Shown piece by piece: positions 42,352 through 49,858 of a stretch of 64,000 nt of DNA (within the stretch, counting starts at the first letter, position 1; each line of letters begins with the position of its first letter). The position numbers and the translations under genes are program-made. This stretch comes from a virus, in IMG/VR virus record IMGVR_UViG_3300020424_000002, positions 62,001-126,000 of that record; one strand, given 5' to 3'. Under the pieces are notes generated by a model, which made no database searches, was not told the origin of the DNA, and was given only the letters and a program-made list of their open reading frames with translations.

Positions 42352-44205
42352 TTAAGTGGGATTCGTTTCCAGTGGTGTGTAAATTCGAACTTTTTCTGAT
42401 TTTCCTTTAACGAGGATTTTATCGATTTCCTTGAATGCTCTTGATGGACATAAGTGATAAGTTCGTTCCGATAACAACAAGTCAACCCCATCATAATTTC
42501 TTGTTTGTCCTTCGAGTCTAGCACCCAAGTTGACTGCATCTCCGATGACTGAATAGTCAAATCTAATTTCTGAACCCATGTTTCCGACAATACATTCTCC
42601 TGTGCTGATGCCAATGCCGACATTAATAGGAGGCAGGTTGAGAGGAGAAAGCTCTTCATTAAGTTTCTGTGTTGCATCTAATACTTCCAATGCAGATTTA
42701 ACTGCTAATTCAGCATGGTCTTTGCAATCAAGAGGTGCATTCCAGAATGCCATGATGCAGTCGCCCATGTATTTATCTATTGTTCCTTTATTATTTATTA
42801 TGATTTTAGTTTGAACATCTAAGAACCTATTGATAAGTTTTACTAATCCTTCTGGGTCATCTTTGTTTTTATAAGCTTCACTAATGGGAGTAAACCCACA
42901 TATGTCCATGAACATGAAAGTCATTTCTTTTCTTTCACCACCAAGTTTTAATAACTCTGGGTTATTAGCAAGTTTGTCGACCATCTCTGGTGATAAGTAT
43001 TTTTTAAATTGTCCTTTAATTTGTTCCTTTAGCTTGTAGGTTACAAAGTATTTGTTGAAAGATGCGTGTCCAAAGACTACAATTCCTGTAAGTGCAGAAT
43101 ACAATGCATCAAATAGTATTAGATATTCTATCCATAACCAGTATGACATCCCAACTGAAAGTCCTATTGTACCGATTGATAATATACCAGATAGATATGT
43201 TGGAAGTTGATATACCATCAACAATACCAAAAGACCCAGACCGATAACCAGAATTATTTCTACAAAGTCCAGAAGAAAATTGTTCTGGATAGTTTCACCA
43301 GATATGACAGTTTGTAGTAAGTTAGCTTGTACTTCATGAGGATACATGACACCATATGGAGTAGAAACTGGATTATTAAATCCTTCTGCTGTCATCCCCC
43401 AGATAAGTATTTTATTCTGGTATGATTCATTTAGTTCAGATGCACTTACTCTATCAAAGTCATTCCAGTATGTAATCATAACATCTGCTGTGGATGTAGT
43501 TTCTATAGGTGGTTGTCTACCCATTCGTATCCATTCGATACCTACTTCTGGTGTTACTCTGGTTTGATAATTAGGTTGGTCATAGAATGCACGAAGAGTT
43601 TCAAGTGCAACCGATGGATATATCTGGTCATTTGCAGATACGATAAGTGGTGCAGACCGAACAGTTCCATCAAAGTTTGGTGTATCTGGTAAAGGTGGTG
43701 TTGTCACTGTCACTCCTACACCATAAGTGTTATCTTGTAGTAGTTTGATTGGTGCAGACATTCCAGAAAAGTCCCAGATAACATCTCCGATATTTCCACC
43801 ACCGAATACCGATGTTCTTACATAAGGTGCAGAACCAGTGTCCTTTTGACTTGTTGGAGCTGCAGATAAGATACTTAATCTGTTTACCAGACCAGTTGCA
43901 AATTCTACATCTCCACCAAATCTATCTGGTTGATTGAATACTTGAGTAAATACATGAGTATTGGTATGATGATTTTCTAACATAATATCTGAATAGATAT
44001 TACGAGGCCATGGATATTGACCATACTTGTCTAATGATTTTTCATCAATATCTACAAGTACAATGTTGTCTATGTGTTGAGATTCTTTTTGTTGATGTAA
44101 TACATCAAAGTAAGACCACTTGATATTATCTATTAGATATGGTGACCATATCTTTAAACCTACTAACACTCCAAGTGTAAGTAGAACAGTTTTCCAATTA
44201 TACAT
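42352..44205 (-). CDS. CHASE2-domain adenylate cyclase (class III), membrane receptor
   Basis: A 617-residue receptor cyclase. The N-terminal anchor (7-20) and an extracytoplasmic CHASE2 domain (about 25-310; VLVDIDEKSLDKYGQYPWPR, VITYWNDFDRVSASEL) are followed by three membrane helices (about 312-400). The catalytic domain (about 420-610) has metal Asps in FMFMDICGFTP and DKYMGDCIMAFWNAP. DYSVIGDAVNLGARLEG gives transition-state Asn and Arg; the Lys of DKYMGD fits ATP use. All catalytic residues are present. It ends the curli operon, next to a FecR-domain protein. I know this pairing (FecR with CHASE2 cyclase) from bacteria. A complete receptor cyclase in a phage is remarkable. Confidence 0.9.
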   Translation of the reverse strand: MYNWKTVLLTLGVLVGLKIWSPYLIDNIKWSYFDVLHQQKESQHIDNIVLVDIDEKSLDKYGQYPWPRNIYSDIMLENHHTNTHVFTQVFNQPDRFGGDVEFATGLVNRLSILSAAPTSQKDTGSAPYVRTSVFGGGNIGDVIWDFSGMSAPIKLLQDNTYGVGVTVTTPPLPDTPNFDGTVRSAPLIVSANDQIYPSVALETLRAFYDQPNYQTRVTPEVGIEWIRMGRQPPIETTSTADVMITYWNDFDRVSASELNESYQNKILIWGMTAEGFNNPVSTPYGVMYPHEVQANLLQTVISGETIQNNFLLDFVEIILVIGLGLLVLLMVYQLPTYLSGILSIGTIGLSVGMSYWLWIEYLILFDALYSALTGIVVFGHASFNKYFVTYKLKEQIKGQFKKYLSPEMVDKLANNPELLKLGGERKEMTFMFMDICGFTPISEAYKNKDDPEGLVKLINRFLDVQTKIIINNKGTIDKYMGDCIMAFWNAPLDCKDHAELAVKSALEVLDATQKLNEELSPLNLPPINVGIGISTGECIVGNMGSEIRFDYSVIGDAVNLGARLEGQTRNYDGVDLLLSERTYHLCPSRAFKEIDKILVKGKSEKVRIYTPLETNPT

Positions 44206-44413
44206 TTAATTCTTTTTCTAGTTCTACTATATAGTCTTTCATATCAGTCATCCATTCTTTAAGCCTACGATATTGTTTATCATGAAAGTCTTTGTAGTGT
44301 TTATCGGTTGATAGGATTGACATCTTTTGATGATAATCCATAGTTTTGAGTACCAAAGATATTGCATCTTGGTAAGGCATCCTTACTATAGTTGAAAATT
44401 CTCTTTTTGACAC
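44198..44413 (-). CDS. Small helical protein in the curli operon
   Basis: A 71-residue, charged, helical protein (ISLVLKTMDYHQKMSILSTD; KQYRRLKEWMTDMKDYIVEL). It overlaps the cyclase start by 8 bases. No signal peptide, so probably cytoplasmic. Function unknown; an adaptor for the cyclase is possible. Confidence 0.55.
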   Translation of the reverse strand: MSKREFSTIVRMPYQDAISLVLKTMDYHQKMSILSTDKHYKDFHDKQYRRLKEWMTDMKDYIVELEKELNV

Positions 44414-44425
44414 TCAAAAGAACTC

Positions 44426-45142
44426 CTAGTTTCCTTGGGTAACATTTACATTACAACCACCAGATGTGTAGCAATAATTAGTTATACTATATGACTTACT
44501 ATTCCAACCATTTTGTATTACACTAATATCAGTTGGTTCTGTTCCTCTTAGAATGACACTCATATAATGGTCTCCACTATTTGTTTGTCGAAGGTCAACT
44601 TCATTGTAATCGTTGTAAATATCTAAATTGATATATTGACTTCCACCTTCTCTTTGGACTGTGTATATATCATTGTTATCACCTTCAAGATGCAACCAAT
44701 ATTCATGACCAGAAGAATTACTATTTGTTCTTTGTGTCATTAAAACTTGGTTATTATCACCTGTAATATTAATATGTGCAAAGGTATCACCATATTCTGC
44801 ATAGTCTCTATTAAAGTTTCCATTAGTTCCTACTTGATATCCTTGACCAAGTTTTAAAGTATTTCCATCTCCCCAAAGTCTTCGAAGTTCTATAGTGTTT
44901 GGTTGTGTTTTATTACCTCTATCTCTAGCTTGTTTTATAATAATAGTATTATCACTACCATCTATTCCTTCTGATGATGTCCATTGTTTTACAACATTAT
45001 TATATCCAATTTGAGTTATATCAAGTTCAAAGTTATCACCTTCTTGTTTGATTGTAATTTCATTATCGTCTGCAAATACTGGATTACAAAATCCTACAAA
45101 ACTAATTAGACTGATTAATAATAATTTGTGAATCATCTCCAT
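44426..45142 (-). CDS. Secreted curlin-repeat protein (CsgA/CsgB-like) 1
   Basis: A 238-residue protein with a signal peptide (LLLISLISFVGFCNPVFA, cleaved before DDNE). Imperfect curlin-type repeats follow, with alternating hydrophobic residues ending in Q or N: NEITIKQEGDNFELDITQIG, NTIELRRLWGDGN, NQVLMTQRTNSN, NDIYTVQREGGS, NEVDLRQTNSGD. Such repeats stack into the beta-solenoid amyloid of curli. Two cysteines occur near the C-terminus (NYCYTSGGC). It is likely exported to the periplasm and out through the CsgG pore encoded upstream. Confidence 0.8.
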   Translation of the reverse strand: MEMIHKLLLISLISFVGFCNPVFADDNEITIKQEGDNFELDITQIGYNNVVKQWTSSEGIDGSDNTIIIKQARDRGNKTQPNTIELRRLWGDGNTLKLGQGYQVGTNGNFNRDYAEYGDTFAHINITGDNNQVLMTQRTNSNSSGHEYWLHLEGDNNDIYTVQREGGSQYINLDIYNDYNEVDLRQTNSGDHYMSVILRGTEPTDISVIQNGWNSKSYSITNYCYTSGGCNVNVTQGN

Positions 45143-46244
45143 CTCCTATGAGGATTACTCCCTCATACCCTTCTACTATTGTTTGTAGATATACATTTGA
45201 ACCACTATCAAATGCAATCTCAATAACACCATTTACATCTCTAAAGAAAATTAACTTTTCATCTTCGATAAAGACATTGTATTGTGAACCTTGGTTTAAC
45301 CCTAATGTTGCACCTTCTACTTTAAATTGTCCTATGTTAGTACTACCACCTTCTGTTGATGCACCTCTTATTTTCTTATCTAGTTCTTCTATAACATCAA
45401 GAACATCTACAAGTAAATCTACATTTAATGCATCAATATCTAATGCAGAATATTCTAGGTCTCCTTCTGTTTCTTTGAGTTCATCTTTTTCTAACTCATT
45501 AAACTCTAGAAAATCTACATCTAAAATTCCTTGGTCATCATTCATGTCATCTGCAGCTTGTTCTTCTACTGCAATTCTGACTTCCTGTGGTGGATTGACA
45601 ATAAACATATTATCAATCATTGAAGGTGTAATGTTCTGAATCGTTACTGCAACTGTTGGTGGTGACTCATAGGATGACACCATAGTTGCTTGATAAGGTT
45701 GATTCAGTATTCTTTCTCCACCTTCATTTGTTACCACTATTTCTCCAGATGCATTTCCATCATCATCTGGTAGCAAAACTACAAGTGACCTACCAAGCTC
45801 ATCAATTGTAGTTGTAAAATCTGTTCCATTTATAGCAATCTGTGCTGTAGGTGTGGATACCTGTATGTTTGCTTTCTTAATCTTCTTCCCAGTTCCACTT
45901 GCAAACCTTGCTGTCCCTTGTGCCATTCTAATTGCCATCTTGGACTTACTTGGGTCTGGGTCATAATAAACTTCATCAATGTACACTCTAGTATGTTCAG
46001 TCAATGCAAGTTCTTCTTCGTCTAAGAACTCTATCAACATACGACCATTTACTGTTGCAGCTTCATCATATAAATTGATATCTGAACCGACATCATTAGG
46101 TAAGGTTTCATTATTTCTAATAATACCACCTACACCTGTGGACTCTACAATATCTCCGATGGAGTCTGCATAAACAGACCCCATGAAGATAAATGCACTA
46201 ACTATCGTTAGATGAATCTTTTTGATTAATTTGAATTGTCGCAT
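45102..46244 (-). CDS. Secreted FecR-domain protein
   Basis: A 380-residue protein with a signal peptide (about 1-26, ending SVYA). The FecR domain occupies about 30-160: GGIIRNNETLPNDVGSDI, NGRMLIEFLDEEELALTEHT, VYIDEVYYDPDPS, IQVSTPTAQIAINGTDFTTT. An acidic middle region and a C-terminal part ending in a curlin-like motif (DGDDSQIIINQSN) follow. FecR domains sense or scaffold envelope signals. Here it overlaps both curlin genes by about 40 bases, so all three are co-translated. Confidence 0.85.
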   Translation of the reverse strand: MRQFKLIKKIHLTIVSAFIFMGSVYADSIGDIVESTGVGGIIRNNETLPNDVGSDINLYDEAATVNGRMLIEFLDEEELALTEHTRVYIDEVYYDPDPSKSKMAIRMAQGTARFASGTGKKIKKANIQVSTPTAQIAINGTDFTTTIDELGRSLVVLLPDDDGNASGEIVVTNEGGERILNQPYQATMVSSYESPPTVAVTIQNITPSMIDNMFIVNPPQEVRIAVEEQAADDMNDDQGILDVDFLEFNELEKDELKETEGDLEYSALDIDALNVDLLVDVLDVIEELDKKIRGASTEGGSTNIGQFKVEGATLGLNQGSQYNVFIEDEKLIFFRDVNGVIEIAFDSGSNVYLQTIVEGYEGVILIGDGDDSQIIINQSN

Positions 46245-46938
46245 TGTCAGAATCTATATCCATAACGATTTTTGCATCTGGACTTGCACATGAATTACCA
46301 GCACCAGAAACACATGTTCCAGATACTTGGTTAATATCAATGTCCCCACCATCACCTGTATAATCTACAGTCTGTGTATGAGCTCCATCCTTCATTAATA
46401 CATTTAGATTGTTACTGTCCCCAGTAATTTCCCAATTAAATGTATTATCATCTGATTCAAAGTCTAAATCAAAGACATTTGAATTACCTAAAATCGTCAT
46501 ATCCAAATCCAATCTTTCGGCACTAAACTGGTAACCTTGGTCTAAATCCCAAGTATTACTATCACCTGTAACTGTGATATCATATACTGAATCGTCAGCA
46601 GACCCAGTATCACCTATATTCCAATCAAAAACATTGGAATCACCTGTGAATGATAAATCAAAATCCGATGTATCGGCAACTAGTGGCCCATACAACTTGT
46701 TTGAATTACCAATCATGTCGATATCTATAGTTAAAGTAGTACCAGTAATAACCATTTTGTCATCGAAAGCAGATGTTTGTGATATCTTGTTTCCAAATCC
46801 AACTTGGTCAATGTAAAGAGTTAGTGTATCTCCTTCTTGGTCTATTCTTATTTCATTATCATCAGTTGCTTGTGCGAAAAGAATATTAGTCGACAATAGG
46901 GTTACTAACCCCAAACTAAAAAATAGTTTTTTATTCAT
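46198..46938 (-). CDS. Secreted curlin-repeat protein (CsgA/CsgB-like) 2
   Basis: A 246-residue protein with a signal peptide (FFSLGLVTLLSTNILFAQA). The mature part is rich in Asp, Asn, Gly and Thr, with repeats such as NEIRIDQEGDTLTLYIDQVG, GNSNKLYG, GDSNVFDWNIGD, GDSNTWDLDQG, GNSNVFDLDF, GDSNNLNVLM and ATIQINQ. The recurring GDSN turn with alternating hydrophobic strands fits a beta-solenoid like curlin. One Cys pair sits near the C-terminus. Confidence 0.8.
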   Translation of the reverse strand: MNKKLFFSLGLVTLLSTNILFAQATDDNEIRIDQEGDTLTLYIDQVGFGNKISQTSAFDDKMVITGTTLTIDIDMIGNSNKLYGPLVADTSDFDLSFTGDSNVFDWNIGDTGSADDSVYDITVTGDSNTWDLDQGYQFSAERLDLDMTILGNSNVFDLDFESDDNTFNWEITGDSNNLNVLMKDGAHTQTVDYTGDGGDIDINQVSGTCVSGAGNSCASPDAKIVMDIDSDNATIQINQKDSSNDS

Positions 46939-46947
46939 TTCGTACTC

Positions 46948-47877
46948 CTATTCGAGGTCGTGTTTATCGTTTTTCCCATCACTATTATGGGGATGACGAT
47001 GGTCTCCCTCTATAATCCAAAAACCTCTATCGTGTCCTTGGTAAATTAATTCCAACACTCCTGCCTCAATAGCAGCTCGTGTTGCATATGTCACCGACTC
47101 ATTATTACCCACTCCATCCTCTATCTCAACTAGTTGTGTTCCTTCCTCGATAAATCGGAAGACATCACCACCAGAACCATAACTTAATATGGTTTTACGA
47201 CTTTGGACATTCAATAATACTTCACCTGTCAGAACTGAAACAGCTCTAATACTAACAGTTACAGCATCTTGTCGATACTGTTTACTAAACCCAATACCAA
47301 GTGTCCTTGCGCCTCGACCACCTGTTTTAAGATTAGTATCATAACCAATGATTCCACCTTCTATTATCATCCCTGCGAATAGAAGTGGTGCAATACCATT
47401 GGATTCTTCACCCTTTGCCTCTGCCCATTCTTGACGAGCAGAACGAATGATTTGTCTTTCTCTTACTAAATGGTCTAGTCCTGTTCTTTCAACAACTCTA
47501 AACCATGTACCCCCACCAGCAGTTTTAAGTGCATCTACTAACATTGCATTTGCACCTTGAGTTACAGCAGTTGAAAAAGATGCATACTGGTCTAATTGTT
47601 TTCTTTGACCAGTTAAATCTTGGAATTGATAAACTGCAACTATTGGTTTTTCTTTTGCTGGTGGTAAATTTAAAAGTTCAATATATGCAGGCAATCTTAC
47701 TACTGTAGGATATTCTACACAAATGTATTTTCTTGATAGTTGTTTTTTAACACCTGTATAAAGGTCTTTTGAGAAACCTTCATTCCATCTTGAACAGTCC
47801 TGTGGGTTCTCACTCCATTGAGGGAACGATGCACACCCACTAAGAACCGAAAGTGTTAATATAAGAAACCATTTCAT
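46948..47877 (-). CDS. csgG: CsgG, curli secretion channel lipoprotein
   Basis: A 309-residue protein. A lipoprotein signal ends in LSGC (Cys15), anchoring it in the outer membrane. The CsgG core is unmistakable: VAVYQFQDLTGQRKQ, SFSTAVTQGANAMLVDALK, VVERTGLDHLVRERQIIRSA, LFAGMIIEGGIIGYDTNLKT, GARTLGIGFSKQYRQDAVTV and VLTGEVLLNVQSRKTILS. E. coli CsgG is 277 residues; this one has a longer C-terminus. It forms a nine-fold outer-membrane pore. It follows csgF directly with a one-base overlap. Confidence 0.95.
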   Translation of the reverse strand: MKWFLILTLSVLSGCASFPQWSENPQDCSRWNEGFSKDLYTGVKKQLSRKYICVEYPTVVRLPAYIELLNLPPAKEKPIVAVYQFQDLTGQRKQLDQYASFSTAVTQGANAMLVDALKTAGGGTWFRVVERTGLDHLVRERQIIRSARQEWAEAKGEESNGIAPLLFAGMIIEGGIIGYDTNLKTGGRGARTLGIGFSKQYRQDAVTVSIRAVSVLTGEVLLNVQSRKTILSYGSGGDVFRFIEEGTQLVEIEDGVGNNESVTYATRAAIEAGVLELIYQGHDRGFWIIEGDHRHPHNSDGKNDKHDLE

Positions 47878-48410
47878 TAACCGCCTCCATCACCATCACC
47901 ACTACCATCATCACCAAAGTAACCTGTACCGATTGGTATTTCGATAACTGTGGTTGAACCTTCTTGGTCGACAATAGTCATTCTGATGAACTCTGTCCCA
48001 TCTTCGTTAGTAATAACTTCGTATGTTACTGTAGAACCTTCTAATACAAATGACCCAAACCTTACTGGATTGTCGTTAGAGAACATTGACTCTACTAACT
48101 GTTTTGCCATCTGAGCATAGATACGGCTTTCTAAGTTTCTAATAAATTTTGCAAGCGTTGTGTTATCTGCTTCTCTTTCTGCAGCTTTTCTAGCTGCTTC
48201 CAGAGCATCTTCTATTTGTTTCTTACGCGAGAACTCTTGATTCTCAATTGTGAGATAGTGGGCTCCAGTTCCAATTCCACTGAAGCTTGGATTTTTAAAT
48301 CCGAATTTAATTTCATCTGCATGTGCTGGAGTTATTGCAAGGATTGAGAGTAAGAATATCCCAATCAACGCAGATACTTCTAGTTTATCTTTAATCCTTT
48401 CTTTGTTCAC
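47877..48410 (-). CDS. csgF: CsgF-like curli assembly factor
   Basis: A 177-residue protein with a signal peptide cleaved after THAHA-like TPAHA (about residue 31). The mature N-terminus FGFKNPSFSG matches the CsgF segment that plugs the CsgG pore (FRNPNFGG type). A helical middle (QIEDALEAARKAAEREADN, LESRIYAQMAKQLVESMF) and a beta-rich C-terminal part (SFVLEGSTVTYEVITNED, FIRMTIVDQEGSTTVIEI) follow. The gene order csgF-csgG supports a working export pore. Confidence 0.85.
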   Translation of the reverse strand: MNKERIKDKLEVSALIGIFLLSILAITPAHADEIKFGFKNPSFSGIGTGAHYLTIENQEFSRKKQIEDALEAARKAAEREADNTTLAKFIRNLESRIYAQMAKQLVESMFSNDNPVRFGSFVLEGSTVTYEVITNEDGTEFIRMTIVDQEGSTTVIEIPIGTGYFGDDGSGDGDGGG

Positions 48411-48696
48411 TTTTTAATTTCTCCAATTCCTCTTCTTCCTCATGTTCTTCTATGAATTTCTGACGCTCACGATATTCTAGAACTACATTAATTTTCTGTT
48501 GCAGTCTAATCATATCTTGGTCAAGCATTCTTAACTGGTCAGTAAGTTTGATACTTGATGCAAACATACGACCTAATGAGGGTTTTACTTCGTCAGTTAT
48601 AAACTTCCATGTGTAATAGATAAAATATCCCATCCCCAATGCCATTGCGACTGGGAATCCGAACTCTGCAATTATCTTTATAATGTTTTCCATCAA
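48391..48696 (-). CDS. Single-pass membrane protein with coiled-coil tail (a)
   Basis: A 101-residue protein: membrane helix at about 10-32 (FGFPVAMALGMGYFIYYTW), then a charged helical tail (LRMLDQDMIRLQQKINVVLE; EEHEEEEELEKLKSEQ). It is similar in layout to the next gene (FGFP- and GVPI-type starts), so the two look like paralogues. YvrJ-like or holin-like membrane proteins are alternatives. It overlaps csgF by 20 bases. Confidence 0.6.
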   Translation of the reverse strand: MMENIIKIIAEFGFPVAMALGMGYFIYYTWKFITDEVKPSLGRMFASSIKLTDQLRMLDQDMIRLQQKINVVLEYRERQKFIEEHEEEEELEKLKSEQRKD

Positions 48697-48986
48697 TCTC
48701 TTCTTGCATCAATTTCTCCATCCTCTATAAAGTTTTCAGCTCTTGCAACCCTATCTATAGGTGGTGTTAGTTCTAATGCACTACTAACTAACAAATCAAT
48801 TTTCAATATGTCATTATTCATAACTTTTGCACGAGTCTCCAACATATTGATAATATTTTCAGTACTTTTAATCTGTGAAATAACAGAGTCGAATATGTAC
48901 TTCATACTTAAAAATATGAAGAATGCCATGACAAGGGCACCAAAAATAGGTACACCCACTTCACTTAAAAAATCTAATATAGACAT
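48693..48986 (-). CDS. Single-pass membrane protein with coiled-coil tail (b)
   Basis: A 97-residue protein: membrane helix at about 9-33 (EVGVPIFGALVMAFFIFLSM) followed by a helical tail (STENIINMLETRAKVMNNDI). It is the first gene after the late promoter and has AGGAGAG before the ATG. It may cooperate with its neighbour in membrane permeabilisation or in placing the curli apparatus. Confidence 0.6.
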   Translation of the reverse strand: MSILDFLSEVGVPIFGALVMAFFIFLSMKYIFDSVISQIKSTENIINMLETRAKVMNNDILKIDLLVSSALELTPPIDRVARAENFIEDGEIDARRD

Positions 48987-49005
48987 AATCTCTCCTGTTC
49001 GTAAG

Positions 49006-49013
49006 TATTTATA
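49006..49013 (-). promoter_or_regulatory. T4-like late promoter of the curli/cyclase operon
   Basis: TATAAATA followed by CTTACG on the minus strand, 19 bases before the ATG at 48986. No other promoter is visible down to 42352, so the nine genes including csgF, csgG, curlin, FecR and cyclase appear to be one late unit. Confidence 0.8.
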
Positions 49014-49025
49014 ATAGGAGAGGTC

Positions 49026-49385
49026 TTAAACTGGGTTAAAAGTCATAGAAACACCACATCCACATGATGCAGTGACATTTGGATTGTTAAATATGAACTC
49101 TTCACCTAATCCAGTTTTTGTAAAGTCTAAAACTAAATTATCTAGAAAAGGTCTAGAGTTATTATCGATGTGAATAGAGAATTTACCAAAATCCATTACT
49201 TGGTCAGAAGGTTCATTGGTGGTATTGAAATCGAATATGTATTCATACCCATTGCAACCACCACCAGTGATACCTAATCTGATTTCAGAAAAACCTCGTT
49301 CCTCTGTTTTCTTAACTAATTGTAAGATTGCAGAGTCAGTTAACTCAATGTTAACTGTCGGCTTTGAATATGCGATAGGCTCCAT
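49026..49385 (-). CDS. A-type iron-sulfur carrier protein (IscA/HesB family)
   Basis: A 119-residue protein from MEPIAYSKPT. The three family cysteines are present: LGITGGGCNGYEYIFDF and the C-terminal ASCGCGVSMTF. It would carry or insert Fe-S clusters. Phage genes of this kind are known in marine T4-like phages. The longer frame to 49406 is possible but lies deeper in the upstream membrane gene. Confidence 0.88.
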   Translation of the reverse strand: MEPIAYSKPTVNIELTDSAILQLVKKTEERGFSEIRLGITGGGCNGYEYIFDFNTTNEPSDQVMDFGKFSIHIDNNSRPFLDNLVLDFTKTGLGEEFIFNNPNVTASCGCGVSMTFNPV

Positions 49386-49530
49386 AGACCAGTCCTGCCC
49401 AAGCAAGATACTTGACTATTGGTGCAAGTAATATTGCTCCTAATGATATTCCGACTATGACAGCACCATCCAAAGATGATAACTCCCCTAGTCTCCCTTT
49501 AATGTATTCTTTAATGAAATTGATATCCAT
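49351..49530 (-). CDS. Small membrane protein
   Basis: A 59-residue protein, MDINFIKEYIKGRLGELSSL then a hydrophobic segment AVIVGISLGAILLAPIVKYL and a short tail. One or two membrane helices, DUF-like topology of holins or small phage membrane proteins. It overlaps the Fe-S carrier start by 35 bases. GGGAG lies before the ATG region. Confidence 0.55.
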   Translation of the reverse strand: MDINFIKEYIKGRLGELSSLDGAVIVGISLGAILLAPIVKYLAWAGLVYGAYRIFKADS

Positions 49531-49542
49531 TTATAATACTCC

Positions 49543-49782
49543 CTATTTGAACTCAGATACTTCACCAGCTTCATCCCTAGTTACTATATTAACTAGTCCC
49601 AACTTCTGTCGTCTAATCAACTCATTCTTTACTTTTTGTCTGAGTTTTGGTTTTGTGTTATCATTATTATAACATTCTAACAACTCATTTATTGATTGAG
49701 TTTTCATATAGTAGTGAGTAGTGGTAACTTTTTTGCTACCTCTTTGCACTACTGATTGAGTTGGTTTATATTTAACTGGCAT
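49543..49782 (-). CDS. Small basic phage protein
   Basis: A 79-residue protein from MPVKYKPTQSVVQRGSKKVT, continuing THYYMKTQSINELLECYNND and a basic helix (LRQKVKNELIRRQKLG). This pattern recurs in T4-like marine phages, often near the replication genes. The frame extends to 49827, but that part is the late promoter. There is no Shine-Dalgarno sequence. Confidence 0.65.
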   Translation of the reverse strand: MPVKYKPTQSVVQRGSKKVTTTHYYMKTQSINELLECYNNDNTKPKLRQKVKNELIRRQKLGLVNIVTRDEAGEVSEFK

Positions 49783-49790
49783 AGTATCTG

Positions 49791-49798
49791 TATTTATA
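49791..49798 (-). promoter_or_regulatory. T4-like late promoter close to the start codon
   Basis: TATAAATA on the minus strand with only CAGATACT before the ATG at 49782, so the transcript may be nearly leaderless. Four 11-bp repeats lie immediately upstream. Confidence 0.65.
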
Positions 49799-49808
49799 AT
49801 AATTGAAA

Positions 49809-49852
49809 TGTGTCTTAATTGTGACAAATGTGTGACAATTATGTGACTAAAT
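49809..49852. repeat. Four tandem 11-bp repeats (TGTGACAAAT-like)
   Basis: Plus-strand units begin at 49809, 49820, 49831 and 49842, exactly 11 bp apart: TGTGTCTTAAT, TGTGACAAATG, TGTGACAATTA, TGTGACTAAAT. The spacing places them on one face of the helix, as in operators or iterons. They fill the gap between the late promoter of the minus-strand gene and the plus-strand gene at 49859. Candidate binding site for a phage or host regulator. Confidence 0.7.
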
Positions 49853-49858
49853 ATATGT

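Noticed and set aside
42318-42677. Frame inside the cyclase gene with a convincing-looking signal peptide (SFLLSTCLLLMSALASAQE)
   Set aside because: It lies wholly within the conserved catalytic domain of the cyclase in another phase; the signal-like stretch comes from out-of-frame reading.
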